Positions 7,474-16,410 of a stretch of 64,000 nt of DNA are shown piece after piece. The stretch is from Maribacter polysiphoniae. GTDB lineage: Bacteria; Bacteroidota; Bacteroidia; Flavobacteriales; Flavobacteriaceae. The stretch lies in the NCBI RefSeq assembly GCF_003148665.1, contig NZ_QGGQ01000001.1, positions 699,762-763,761 of the forward strand. The letters run 5' to 3'. A program made the translations under genes and the position numbers. The number at the start of each line of letters is the position of its first letter. The first letter of the stretch is position 1. Under the pieces are notes generated by a model, which saw nothing but the letters and a program-made list of their open reading frames with translations, was not told the DNA's origin and did not search any database.

Positions 7474-9143
7474 CCAAAACAATTATGACCACATGGCAAC
7501 GGTTAATAGGGCTGTTGCGCTTGGATAAAAGGGATATTTTTCAAGTTTTTTATTATGCGATATTTGCCGGTGTTGTTAACCTATCCTTACCGCTGGGTAT
7601 TCAGGCCATCATCAATTTATTACAGGGTGCCCAAATAAGTACTTCATGGATCGTACTTGTGGTATTGGTCACCATAGGAGTGGCATTTGTTGGGATATTG
7701 CAATTAATGCAAATACGGATTATTGAAAATGTACAACAGAAGATATTCACCCGTTCTTCTTTCGAATTTGCCTATAGGTTTCCCAAAATAAAGATGAGTG
7801 AGCTAAGTAATTACTATCCGCCGGAACTGGCGAATCGGTTTTTCGATACACTTACGGTCCAAAAAGGAATATCAAAGATCTTGATTGACTTCCCGGCAGC
7901 TTTGTTGCAGATCATACTGGGTCTTTTGCTGCTTTCATTTTACCATCCCTTCTTTATCCTTTATGGCATCTTGTTGTTGCTGTTGATCTACGTGGTGTTC
8001 AAGTTTACGGCACAGAAAGGTTTGGATACGAGTTTAAATGAGTCTAAGAGTAAATATAAGGTAGCCCATTGGCTGCAGGAGGTGGCGCGATCTATCGTTA
8101 GTTTTAAACTTTCAGGTAAAACCTCCCACGCCCTGGACAAGAATGATGAACTGGTTTCTGAATATCTAAAATCAAGGGAGGGCCATTTTAGGATTTTGGT
8201 CCTGCAATACATCCAGATGATTGGGTTCAAGGTTTTGGTGACTGCCGGTCTGCTCATCATTGGGGGGCTGTTGGTTTTGAACCAAGAGATGAACATCGGG
8301 CAGTTTGTGGCGGCCGAGATCATTATTCTATTGGTTATTGGTTCTGTGGAAAAACTGATTTTGGGGTTGGAGACTTTTTATGATTTATTGACCTCCTTGG
8401 AAAAGTTGGGACAGGTCGTTGATAAGGAATTGGAGCCACAGGAGGGCGAAATTTCCTTTGGGGAAGATGTGCCCCTAACCGTGGAGTTGGAGCATGTTTC
8501 GTATAAAGTGCCAGGAAGTAAAAAGATGGTTATCGATGATGTGAGTCTAAAGATCACACCCGATTCCAGGATGCTCATTAGGGGTAAAAGCGGTTCTTTA
8601 AAGACCACTTTGTTGCGGATTATATCCGGCATATTGGAACCGGATTCCGGAGGTGTATATGTGAATGGTAACTCTTTGGATGCTTTGAACCTTAACAGTT
8701 ATCGTTCCCAAATAGGACAGACCTTACCAGGGGAATCCCCTTTTGAAGGCACCATCAGGAACAATATTACATTTGGTGATACCTCTATTTCACAGGAACG
8801 GATCAATTGGGCCATTGACAAGGTTGGCCTAAATCAATTCGTCAAAGAACAACCCCAAGGGTTGCAAACGGTCCTTTATCCTGAAGGGCAGCAAATACCG
8901 TTTACGGTGTCTAAAAAAATCGTCCTTGCGCGCAGTATTGTGAGAAATCCGAAATTACTCCTCTTAAAAGATCCCTTAGATCAATTTGATAAAAAGGAGG
9001 CAATAGATCTTATTCACTTTTTAAGTGATCCCGATAATGGTTGGGCCTTAATCGTAGTTAGTGAAAATAAACGGTGGATCGATCATTGTACGCATATCGT
9101 AACCATGGAAAGAGGAAGAATAATCAATGAAAAAGTAATCTGA
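7470..9143 (+). CDS. ABC exporter half-transporter with degenerate ATPase motifs
   Basis: A 557-residue fusion of a six-helix ABC exporter transmembrane domain (about 1-320) and a nucleotide-binding domain (about 340-557). The nucleotide-binding domain is abnormal. Walker A near residue 372 reads GKSGSLKTT, losing one Gly. The LSGGQ signature is replaced by FTVSKK. Walker B ends LLLLKDP, so the catalytic Glu is Pro502. The switch His is missing (VVSENKRW). The Q-loop Gln and overall fold length are kept. The frame is intact and embedded between TetR and HlyD/TolC genes, so it is a maintained protein rather than debris. It should form the inner-membrane part of a tripartite exporter; whether it hydrolyses ATP is doubtful. 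Confidence 0.85.
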   Translation: MTKTIMTTWQRLIGLLRLDKRDIFQVFYYAIFAGVVNLSLPLGIQAIINLLQGAQISTSWIVLVVLVTIGVAFVGILQLMQIRIIENVQQKIFTRSSFEFAYRFPKIKMSELSNYYPPELANRFFDTLTVQKGISKILIDFPAALLQIILGLLLLSFYHPFFILYGILLLLLIYVVFKFTAQKGLDTSLNESKSKYKVAHWLQEVARSIVSFKLSGKTSHALDKNDELVSEYLKSREGHFRILVLQYIQMIGFKVLVTAGLLIIGGLLVLNQEMNIGQFVAAEIIILLVIGSVEKLILGLETFYDLLTSLEKLGQVVDKELEPQEGEISFGEDVPLTVELEHVSYKVPGSKKMVIDDVSLKITPDSRMLIRGKSGSLKTTLLRIISGILEPDSGGVYVNGNSLDALNLNSYRSQIGQTLPGESPFEGTIRNNITFGDTSISQERINWAIDKVGLNQFVKEQPQGLQTVLYPEGQQIPFTVSKKIVLARSIVRNPKLLLLKDPLDQFDKKEAIDLIHFLSDPDNGWALIVVSENKRWIDHCTHIVTMERGRIINEKVI

Positions 9144-9144
9144 T

Positions 9145-10497
9145 ATGTTGAATATCTCACACAACAAATTAAACCAAAAGGTTTCTTTGGAACGGTTTTC
9201 TTCTGCCCAAAAGGTATTCCATCAAAGGCACTATAAACATTTCAATCGTTTTTTACTGGCCTTTGCACTGGCTGGTTTCATTATTCTTTTTTTGCCGTGG
9301 ACACAAAACATCAATAGCAAAGGATACGTAACCACCCTAAAACCTGATCAACGCCCACAAACCATTCAATCACCAATTCCGGGTAAAATTGAGGAATGGT
9401 ACGTTCAGGAAGGTGATTACGTTAAAAAAGGGGATACGATCCTACACATCTCCGAAATAAAAAACGAATATTTCGATCCTAGGTTGGTAGAACGTACAGG
9501 GCTTCAAATCAGGGCGAAGGAAGGTTCGGTCACTTCTTATGAAGGTAAGGTGAAAGCATTGAACAATCAAATAGGGGGGCTAGTCAGGGAAAGAGGGTTG
9601 AAGTTAGAACAAGCCAAGAACAAATTGTTGCAGTCAAAACTGAAGGTAAAGAGTGACAGTGTTGATCTTGAGGCAGCAAGGACGAATATCGAGATCGCCC
9701 AGCGACAATACGACCGTATAGTACAATTGCAAGCGGAAGGTTTGAAGGCGATGACCGATGTAGAACAAAAACGACTAAAGCTTCAAGAGACACAGGCCAA
9801 GTTGATTTCCCAGGAAAACAAGTTGTTGTCCGCCCGAAATGGGATTTTGAATGCCCAAGTTGAGATAAGTCGGGTAATGGCCGAATACACCGACAAAATA
9901 TCAAAGGCAGAGAGTGATATGTTTACGGCACAGTCGAATCAATTCGACTCTAAGGCACAGGTAACCAAATTGGAAAATCAATTTACCAATTATCAGATGC
10001 GTAATGACCTGTACTTTATTCGTGCTCCCCAAAACGGATATATCAATAAAGCGATACAGGCTGGTATTGGAGAGACTTTTAAAGAGGGTGATCGATTGGT
10101 GGGTATTATGCCTGCCGATATTGACATGGCCGTGGAGAGCTATGTGCAACCTTTGGACCTTCCCCTATTGCATATCGGGGAAAAGGTACGTGTTCAATTT
10201 GACGGTTGGCCTGCCATAGTCTTCAGTGGATGGCCCAATGTTTCCTATGGTACCTATGGTGGGAAAGTAGTGGCTATAGAAACCTTTATCAGTGAAAATG
10301 GTATGTACAGGGTATTGTTGGCCCCTGACCCTGATGATCATCCATGGCCAGAGGCAATTCGTGTGGGTTCAGGGGCAAGTACGATAGCCCTTTTGGAGGA
10401 TGTTCCCATATGGTATGAGTTATGGAGGCAGTTGAACGGTTTCCCCCCGAATTACTATCAGCCAAACAACGTAAAATCAGGATCCAAAAAGAAATAG
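9145..10497 (+). CDS. HlyD-family periplasmic adaptor (membrane fusion protein)
   Basis: A 450-residue adaptor with one transmembrane helix (about 36-52), a split biotinyl/lipoyl-like domain (first half ends IPGKIEEWYVQEGDYVKKGD), a long coiled-coil hairpin (about 120-290, with many Gln, Lys, Glu and Ala residues) and a C-terminal barrel (FIRAPQNGYINKAIQAG, then VESYVQPLDLPLLHIGEKV). It bridges the inner-membrane ABC protein to the TolC-like channel. It starts one base after the ABC gene ends and stops two bases before the TolC gene starts, so the three are one export machine. Confidence 0.92.
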   Translation: MLNISHNKLNQKVSLERFSSAQKVFHQRHYKHFNRFLLAFALAGFIILFLPWTQNINSKGYVTTLKPDQRPQTIQSPIPGKIEEWYVQEGDYVKKGDTILHISEIKNEYFDPRLVERTGLQIRAKEGSVTSYEGKVKALNNQIGGLVRERGLKLEQAKNKLLQSKLKVKSDSVDLEAARTNIEIAQRQYDRIVQLQAEGLKAMTDVEQKRLKLQETQAKLISQENKLLSARNGILNAQVEISRVMAEYTDKISKAESDMFTAQSNQFDSKAQVTKLENQFTNYQMRNDLYFIRAPQNGYINKAIQAGIGETFKEGDRLVGIMPADIDMAVESYVQPLDLPLLHIGEKVRVQFDGWPAIVFSGWPNVSYGTYGGKVVAIETFISENGMYRVLLAPDPDDHPWPEAIRVGSGASTIALLEDVPIWYELWRQLNGFPPNYYQPNNVKSGSKKK

Positions 10498-10499
10498 GC

Positions 10500-11903
10500 A
10501 TGCGCAATTTTATTATTTTCCTATGCCTTGTATGGTGCGTTTCGCTTCAGGCACAAACACAGGATACATTGGTTTTAAGGTTCAATGAGTATTTGGGGTA
10601 TGTGAAAAAGTACCATCCTATAGCAAAACAGGCCGAATTACAATTGAGTATTGGGCAAGCGAATTTAATGAAGGCCCGTGGTGGTTTTGATCCCAAAATA
10701 GAAGTTGATTACGGTCAAAAGAAATTCAAGGGGACCGAATATTACGATCGTTTGAATGCTACCTTCAAGGTTCCAACATGGTATGGTGTTGAACTCAAAG
10801 GGAATTTCGAACAGAATGATGGGGTCTATTTGAATCCTGAAAATACCGTTCCCCCAGACGGTTTGTATAGTGCAGGTATTTCAATGTCTGTCGGACAAGG
10901 TTTATGGATCAACGACCGAATGGCCACCTTGAAAAAGGCGAAATATTTTAGGAATCAGTCCAAGGCCGATCGTGACCTCTTGGTCAATCGAGTGCTTTTT
11001 GAAGCTTCGTTGGCCTATTTCGATTGGTTGAAAGCATATCATGAGGCTTTGGTGTATCATAACTTTTTGGAAAATGCCAGAATAAGATTTGAGGGAATAA
11101 AAAGTAGTGCCAAGGCGGGTGAAATAGCGGCCATCGATACGGTAGAGGCAAAAATAGTCATGCAATCCAGGGCATTGGGACGTGAGCAGGCCAATGTAAG
11201 GTTAATGAAACAAACACTAGAGCTTTCCAATTTCTTATGGTTGAATGAAGGCATACCTGTTGAATTGCAATCGAATGTGGTTCCTGATACCTCCATAGAA
11301 AGGGAAATTGATCGTACATTGGAAATATTGGGAAAGCCGCTCGATAGTTTTTTGCTCGAGGATCATCCTAAATTGAAATCATTGGGATATAAAATAGATG
11401 GCTTACGTGTGGAAAAAAGGCTAAAAGCGAATCGATTGTTGCCGAAGATAAATCTAGAGTATAATTTTTTGACAGAGACCCCAGAACTTGTCAATTCGTT
11501 TCAAACCACACAATACAAAGGTGGGTTCAGTTTTCAATTGCCCCTATTTTTACGAAAGGAGCGAGGGGATTTGAAGTTGGCCAAATTCAAATTACAGGAT
11601 GCCCAATATGAGTTGGATAATACAGAAATCCAGATCAAGAACAAGATTTTGTCCATTTACAGGGAATTGGAATCCTTTGAGGACCAAAACCCGCTTATCA
11701 ACGAAATAGTTCAAAATTATAATACGCTTTTAAAGGCAGAGGAACGCAAATTCAGTTTTGGGGAAAGCTCATTGTTTTTGGTCAATTCCCGAGAGGGTAA
11801 ACTCATCGATGCTGAATTAAAGAAGATAGAGGTACGGAACAAATACTATATCGCCAAAGCGAAACTATTCCAAAGTCTTGCCGTGAACCCCAGTAATTTA
11901 TGA
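10500..11903 (+). CDS. TolC-family outer-membrane efflux channel
   Basis: A 467-residue protein beginning at ATG 10500, chosen because it opens a signal peptide (MRNFIIFLCLVWCVSLQAQ) two bases after the HlyD stop; an in-frame ATG at 10422 would lie inside the HlyD gene. Two repeats of long helices and short barrel strands are visible, e.g. FDPKIEVDYGQKKF and the closing helix with KAEERKFSFGESSLFLVNSR, a typical TolC/OEP motif. It completes the TetR / ABC / HlyD / TolC operon. No T-rich terminator hairpin is seen after the stop. Confidence 0.9.
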   Translation: MRNFIIFLCLVWCVSLQAQTQDTLVLRFNEYLGYVKKYHPIAKQAELQLSIGQANLMKARGGFDPKIEVDYGQKKFKGTEYYDRLNATFKVPTWYGVELKGNFEQNDGVYLNPENTVPPDGLYSAGISMSVGQGLWINDRMATLKKAKYFRNQSKADRDLLVNRVLFEASLAYFDWLKAYHEALVYHNFLENARIRFEGIKSSAKAGEIAAIDTVEAKIVMQSRALGREQANVRLMKQTLELSNFLWLNEGIPVELQSNVVPDTSIEREIDRTLEILGKPLDSFLLEDHPKLKSLGYKIDGLRVEKRLKANRLLPKINLEYNFLTETPELVNSFQTTQYKGGFSFQLPLFLRKERGDLKLAKFKLQDAQYELDNTEIQIKNKILSIYRELESFEDQNPLINEIVQNYNTLLKAEERKFSFGESSLFLVNSREGKLIDAELKKIEVRNKYYIAKAKLFQSLAVNPSNL

Positions 11904-12055
11904 CCATATCTAAATAAGTAATAAATATAAGGGTTGGTACAGGCTGATTACTCCTTCATTGATGTTGACCAAAGAACAGGATTCGATATTGTAAGTTTTT
12001 CGTTGAAATACCTACCAATGTGACCTAAGTTACCAATGGAATTTAGATTCATAAG

Positions 12056-12063
12056 TAACTTTG
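12056..12063 (+). promoter_or_regulatory. Putative -7 promoter element (TAACTTTG)
   Basis: Perfect TAnnTTTG match 20 bp before ATG 12084. Its position downstream of the in-frame ATG at 12036 decides the start of the thioredoxin-like gene in favour of 12084. Confidence 0.55.
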
Positions 12064-12083
12064 CAGTTTTTAAATATAATACT

Positions 12084-12722
12084 ATGGATACAAACGTTTT
12101 GGAGAATTTGGAACTTACTACGGAGGAAATTGTACAAGGAGGAATAGCAAGGGGAATGTCATATCTTGACTATAGATTGTTAATGGATGGTTTGGCAGCA
12201 GAAGGTAAGGCCACAGGAACCGAAGTATCCGAGGATATGGTCAATTATACCCTCCTGAACCAACGACGTATGAAGCGTTTGGACAAAACCTTGAAAATCG
12301 ATGAAGCATCCGCAGATAGGATAAAAAGTTACGCGGGTAAAAAGGTAACTTGGTTGGTGTTGACCGAAAGTTGGTGTGGGGATGCAGCACAGTCCTTGCC
12401 AATGATCAATAAAGTAGCTGCCTTAAATGACGATATCTCCCTGAAAATAATCTTACGGGATGAAAACCTTGGGATTATGAACCGATTTTTGACCAATGGG
12501 GCCATGAGTATCCCTAAATTGGTCATGGTCGATGATGCTTCGGGCAATGTTGTTGGTGAATGGGGTTCTAGACCTAAAATAGCCCAACAAATGGTCGTTG
12601 ATTATAAAAACCAACATGGGATGTTAACACCTGAATTTAAGGAAGAACTACAAGTTTGGTATAATAAGGACAAAGGTCAAAGTATGCTTAATGATCTTTT
12701 GGAGTTACTTGCCTTGAAATAG
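12084..12722 (+). CDS. Thioredoxin-family protein with a single active-site Cys (CGDA)
   Basis: A 212-residue cytoplasmic protein of the Thioredoxin_9 type. The thioredoxin strand and active site are WLVLTESWCGDAAQSLPMI, where the second Cys of the usual CxxC is Ala (Cys98 is the only active-site Cys). The cis-Pro motif (MSIPKLVMVDD) is conserved. A helical N-terminal domain (about 1-75) precedes the fold. A one-Cys site suggests a bacillithiol/glutathione-like mixed-disulfide role or a structural one rather than dithiol oxidoreduction. Its 3' end overlaps the convergent TonB-like gene by 18 bp. Confidence 0.85.
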   Translation: MDTNVLENLELTTEEIVQGGIARGMSYLDYRLLMDGLAAEGKATGTEVSEDMVNYTLLNQRRMKRLDKTLKIDEASADRIKSYAGKKVTWLVLTESWCGDAAQSLPMINKVAALNDDISLKIILRDENLGIMNRFLTNGAMSIPKLVMVDDASGNVVGEWGSRPKIAQQMVVDYKNQHGMLTPEFKEELQVWYNKDKGQSMLNDLLELLALK

Positions 12723-13433
12723 GTACGTGATCGTTCCTTTTTGCATTGCTTTTGAGGAGGTGTCAAACTTAGCTTTAAGGGCATAGGTAATCGCATTATC
12801 TACCAGACATCCATTGGATGTACCGGAACTTTTTTCGTTGAAGCTGGCATCGGTCACATTACCGAGTGCATCGACTTCAATATTGATGACTACTTTTCCC
12901 CCTTCGATACACGTATAGATTGGTGGGGGTAATTTATAATTGTTCCTGTCCACAAGTGAATAGGATACTGAAGTTCTCCTTGCGGCGAGAAAATTGGTCC
13001 GCTCTTCTTTTTGGGCTTCCCTTTCCCCCAGCAATTGTTTTTTCTCCTCCCTTTGTTTGGCCAATTCCTTTACCTTGGCCACATAGTCGGAATCCATACC
13101 ATCATATTCCGATGCATCATCGGATGCATTCATGGCTTTTTCCTCTAAAATCTCTTCAAGGGTTTTCAAGGGTTCGGGATTCCCAAAACTTGGTTTTGCG
13201 GTTTCATTGAAGGCCATATGGCTTTTAATGGGGTCTTGGTTCTGAAGTTCCTCCAACATTTTTTCCTCATCCTTGATCAATTCCTCAAGCATTTCCTCGC
13301 TCATGACCAATTCTACCACATACTCATCCTCCTCTTGTTGTCCGCCAAGATGAATGTTGTAAAGCCCCAGGACCACAATGGCCATGGAGAATACGGTTAT
13401 GAGTAATGATAACTGTTGACGGTTAAGTTGCAT
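12705..13433 (-). CDS. TonB-like energy-transducer family protein
   Basis: About 242 residues from ATG 13433, which lies 58 bp after the truB stop; a longer frame to 13559 would run into truB. One N-terminal transmembrane helix (about 10-28) leads into an acidic Glu/Lys-rich coiled or extended periplasmic region (about 35-160) and a C-terminal TonB-like alpha/beta domain (GKVVINIEVDALGNVTDASF, with two Cys residues nearby). That architecture is the TonB/TolA plan in which proton-motive energy is passed to outer-membrane partners. No exbB/exbD lies nearby. The 3' end overlaps the convergent thioredoxin-like gene. Confidence 0.75.
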   Translation of the reverse strand: MQLNRQQLSLLITVFSMAIVVLGLYNIHLGGQQEEDEYVVELVMSEEMLEELIKDEEKMLEELQNQDPIKSHMAFNETAKPSFGNPEPLKTLEEILEEKAMNASDDASEYDGMDSDYVAKVKELAKQREEKKQLLGEREAQKEERTNFLAARRTSVSYSLVDRNNYKLPPPIYTCIEGGKVVINIEVDALGNVTDASFNEKSSGTSNGCLVDNAITYALKAKFDTSSKAMQKGTITYLFQGK

Positions 13434-13491
13434 AAGGCTATAACCAAGATTTTGGTAAAATATTTTAATTTTTCGTTGAAATGGATTCTTT

Positions 13492-14214
13492 TTAATTCTG
13501 ATCCAAACTACCCCCTTGGTCGAGCAGTATTTCTGCAAAATCATTGGGGTCAGTTGCAATATCTACGTTATAATCACCTATTTTGGTTCTTCTCAATGTA
13601 GATAAATGCCCTCCTGATTGCAATGCCTTGCCAAAATCATGGGCTAAAGAACGAATATAGGTACCCTTGCTGCAGACAACCCTGAATTCGATTTTAGGTA
13701 AATCTATTTTGGTGATTTCAAATTCTGAAATGGTTACCCTACGTTTTTTTATTTCAACTTCCTTGCCTTCGCGGGCATATTCATACAATCGTTTCCCATC
13801 CTTCTTTAAAGCGGAGAATACGGGCGGTACCTGTTCAATCTCCCCAATAAAACCTGTTGTGGTCTCGTGGATCAAAGTATCTGAAATATGGTCAATCGGA
13901 AAGGTTTCATTCACTTCGGTTTCCAGGTCAAAGGAAGGTGTTGTGGCTCCCACGGTAATTGTTCCCGTATATTCCTTTACTTGCCCCTGAAGGTCGTTTA
14001 TTTTCTTGGTGAATTTACCTGTGCAAATCAGTAAGAGGCCTGTGGCCAAAGGGTCTAATGTGCCGGCATGTCCTATCTTGATTTTTTTTAGTGAGAATTT
14101 CTTGCGAATGGCCCACTTGAGTTTGTTGACTGCTTGGAAAGATGACCAGCCCATAGGCTTGTCGATCAAAAGCAATTGCCCTTCTAAAAAATCTTCTTTT
14201 GACAATGATTTCAT
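13492..14214 (-). CDS. truB: tRNA pseudouridine(55) synthase
   Basis: A 240-residue enzyme that converts U55 in the T-loop of tRNA to pseudouridine. Signatures are the N-terminal [16 protein letters not shown], the catalytic motif [14 protein letters not shown] with Asp54 as nucleophile, and [13 protein letters not shown] plus the [14 protein letters not shown] segment. There is no long C-terminal PUA extension, as usual in this phylum. It is the third gene after DUF3098 and uppP on the minus strand, a neighbourhood commonly conserved in flavobacteria. Confidence 0.96.
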   Translation of the reverse strand: MKSLSKEDFLEGQLLLIDKPMGWSSFQAVNKLKWAIRKKFSLKKIKIGHAGTLDPLATGLLLICTGKFTKKINDLQGQVKEYTGTITVGATTPSFDLETEVNETFPIDHISDTLIHETTTGFIGEIEQVPPVFSALKKDGKRLYEYAREGKEVEIKKRRVTISEFEITKIDLPKIEFRVVCSKGTYIRSLAHDFGKALQSGGHLSTLRRTKIGDYNVDIATDPNDFAEILLDQGGSLDQN

Positions 14215-14259
14215 TAAAAGGCGTTTTTAGGTTTTTTCAAAGTTGGTGGATAAAGAAAT

Positions 14260-15054
14260 TTAAACCCAGTAACTATATGCAATGGCAATGAGTCCAACGA
14301 TCAAGCAGTAAATGGCAAAATAGCTCAATTTGCTTTTCTTTACCAATTGGATCATCCAAGTACAGGCTGCCAAACCGGCAATGAACGCCGCAATGAACCC
14401 TGCTCCCATGGCAAAGGTATCCTCACTTTGGACGCTTAGTTCCCCACTCATTATGTCTTTGGCCATTTTACCGAATATTAAGGGGACTACCATTAAAAAT
14501 GAAAAACGGGCCGCTTTGGTCTTGTCCACTCCCAATAAAACAGACGTCGAAATCGTAGCTCCTGATCTAGAAATACCCGGTAGCATGGCAATCGCCTGGG
14601 AAATACCCACGATGAGTGCATTTTTATAGGAAACTTTCTTATCGGTGTCCTTGGCCTTATCGGCAAAATACAGCAATACCGCAGTAATCAATAACATAAA
14701 ACCAACAAAGCGGATATCCCCCCCAAAAAAGGCTTCCAATTGTTTTTCAAAAAAGAGGCCAATCAATACGGCAGGTATCATTGAGATTATGATTTTTAAG
14801 GTAAAACGGGTTTCCTCGTTCCATTGTAACTGAAAAAGCCCTTTAATGATCTCCCAAACGTCTTTTCTGAATACCACCATAGTACTGAGTGCAGTTGCAA
14901 AATGCAGTACCACGGTAAACAACAAACTTTCTTCGGGAACCGAGTGGTCTCCCAATATGGCTTTTCCTAATTCTAAATGTCCACTGGATGATACCGGAAG
15001 AAATTCGGTCAGACCTTGGATGATTCCAAGGATAATTGCGTCAAATGTTTCCAA
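14260..15054 (-). CDS. uppP: Undecaprenyl-diphosphate phosphatase
   Basis: A 264-residue polytopic membrane enzyme (BacA/UppP family) that dephosphorylates undecaprenyl pyrophosphate to recycle the lipid carrier for peptidoglycan and other surface glycans; loss or gain changes bacitracin sensitivity. Both catalytic motifs are present: QGLTEFLPVSSSGHLELG near the N-terminus and PGISRSGATIS around residues 160-170. About eight hydrophobic helices are visible. Its start directly abuts the DUF3098 stop and truB follows 45 bp later. Confidence 0.96.
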   Translation of the reverse strand: METFDAIILGIIQGLTEFLPVSSSGHLELGKAILGDHSVPEESLLFTVVLHFATALSTMVVFRKDVWEIIKGLFQLQWNEETRFTLKIIISMIPAVLIGLFFEKQLEAFFGGDIRFVGFMLLITAVLLYFADKAKDTDKKVSYKNALIVGISQAIAMLPGISRSGATISTSVLLGVDKTKAARFSFLMVVPLIFGKMAKDIMSGELSVQSEDTFAMGAGFIAAFIAGLAACTWMIQLVKKSKLSYFAIYCLIVGLIAIAYSYWV

Positions 15055-15324
15055 TTACTTGCTTTTCTTATGGGGATTCAACAAAATGGCATAGATTTCA
15101 ATACCAAGACCGATCAATACCAAGGTAGGAGCCAATCGGATTCTACGAAAATTAAAAATGTCCTCATTAAAGACATTCGGATCGCTGCTACCACCCCCGG
15201 ACATGAGTATAAAACCCAAGGCGATAAAGGCAATTCCTAGAAACATGAACAAATAATTCTTTTTATGGAATATGAATTCATGCTTAACATCTTGTCCACT
15301 TGAAATGTTTTGCTTGTTGGCCAT
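15055..15324 (-). CDS. DUF3098 two-span membrane protein
   Basis: An 89-residue protein with a polar N-terminus, two hydrophobic helices (about 24-42 and 67-83) separated by SGGGSSDPNVFNEDIFNFRR, and a basic C-terminus. This is the DUF3098 family, restricted to Bacteroidota and habitually placed between ftsX and uppP, so a role near cell division or envelope synthesis is inferred. The stop codon abuts the uppP start. A TAAATTTG element ends only a few bases before its start, suggesting an almost leaderless transcript. Confidence 0.88.
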   Translation of the reverse strand: MANKQNISSGQDVKHEFIFHKKNYLFMFLGIAFIALGFILMSGGGSSDPNVFNEDIFNFRRIRLAPTLVLIGLGIEIYAILLNPHKKSK

Positions 15325-15328
15325 GTGG

Positions 15329-15336
15329 CAAATTTA
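15329..15336 (-). promoter_or_regulatory. Putative -7 promoter element (TAAATTTG) immediately before DUF3098
   Basis: Perfect TAnnTTTG match on the minus strand, four bases upstream of the DUF3098 ATG at 15324. If used, transcription would begin at or just inside the start codon. Confidence 0.35.
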
Positions 15337-15460
15337 ATGAAGTCAGACTTATTATTTTTATTTAACCGGGAATTTATGTTTTTATTACAATTTCATGGCT
15401 TTTTTTGAGAGCCTTGGCATTGGTCATCTGATATTCCACACAAAAAACGATGGTGATATG

Positions 15461-16339
15461 TTAGTAATAAAGCTCGTCGGTCCTGAGGTTCAAGAAGCGT
15501 TGTGTGGCAAAATAGGTGCTTATCAAAGAGATCAATACCCCTAAAACGAAAACACCGACAAACAGTAAAATAATCACGGTACTATCCTGTAGCAGATTGA
15601 ATTCGGTAAAATTGCTGTCCAGATAAAACAAGACGGCACCTAAACCTATTAATGCAATCAGCGCTCCCAACATGCCCAACTTTATGTTTGTCCAGATAAA
15701 AGGTCTTCGGATAAAAATCTTGGTAGCCCCTACCATTTGCATGGTTTTTATGATAAAGCGTTTGGAGTAGATGGATAACCTAATGGAACTGTTGATCAAT
15801 AATACTGCAATAAACGTGAAAATGGCACTTGCCACAAGGATCCAAAAACTGATTTTCTTTACATTATCGCTTAGTAGGCCAACCAAGGGTTTGTCATAAC
15901 TTACCTCGTCTACATAATTCTTTTTGGATATCTCGGTGGCGATTTCCTCTATTTGTTCCGGCGAAACAAAATCGGCATTCAATTGAACATCAATGGAATT
16001 CTTCAATGGGTTGTACCCTAGGAAATCGATAAAATTCTCACCAATATCAGCACTATGCTGTTCGGCGGCCTCTTCCTTGGATACGTATGTAGCCGTTTTG
16101 GTGTATTCGGCCATGGCCAAACTCTTTTGTAATTGATCGACCTCGACCTCTTTGGCATTTTCCTTTAAAAAAACCGAGACGGTTATCTGTTCCTTGAAGT
16201 GATCGGCCATTTTTTTGGTATTCAGTACCAATAAACCAAGAATACCTAAAAGGAAAAGTACCAACCCAATACTTAAAACCACGGAGAAATACGAAGAGAT
16301 TAATTTTCGTTTTTGGTATCGTTCAAAAGATTTGCTCAT
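15461..16339 (-). CDS. ftsX: Cell-division ABC transporter permease FtsX
   Basis: A 292-residue membrane protein with one N-terminal helix (about 18-40), a periplasmic extracellular domain (about 45-170, with VSVFLKENAKEVEVDQL) and three C-terminal helices (about 175-285). FtsX pairs with the ATPase FtsE to activate peptidoglycan hydrolases at the septum. Family motifs include the basic N-terminus and MQMVGATKIFIRRPFIW in the cytoplasmic loop. ftsE is not adjacent here. It is followed 136 bp later by DUF3098, uppP and truB on the same strand. Confidence 0.93.
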   Translation of the reverse strand: MSKSFERYQKRKLISSYFSVVLSIGLVLFLLGILGLLVLNTKKMADHFKEQITVSVFLKENAKEVEVDQLQKSLAMAEYTKTATYVSKEEAAEQHSADIGENFIDFLGYNPLKNSIDVQLNADFVSPEQIEEIATEISKKNYVDEVSYDKPLVGLLSDNVKKISFWILVASAIFTFIAVLLINSSIRLSIYSKRFIIKTMQMVGATKIFIRRPFIWTNIKLGMLGALIALIGLGAVLFYLDSNFTEFNLLQDSTVIILLFVGVFVLGVLISLISTYFATQRFLNLRTDELYY

Positions 16340-16410
16340 GCCTGGAATACTTCAATATGTAAAAATAGGAAAGTAAATTGATATTCACGCCTATAAAAAT
16401 AAGCAGGGTT

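Noticed and set aside
7470-9143. Degenerate ABC gene considered as a pseudogene
   Set aside because: The reading frame is unbroken over 557 codons, the transmembrane half is normal, and it overlaps and abuts intact operon neighbours. Loss is confined to catalytic residues.
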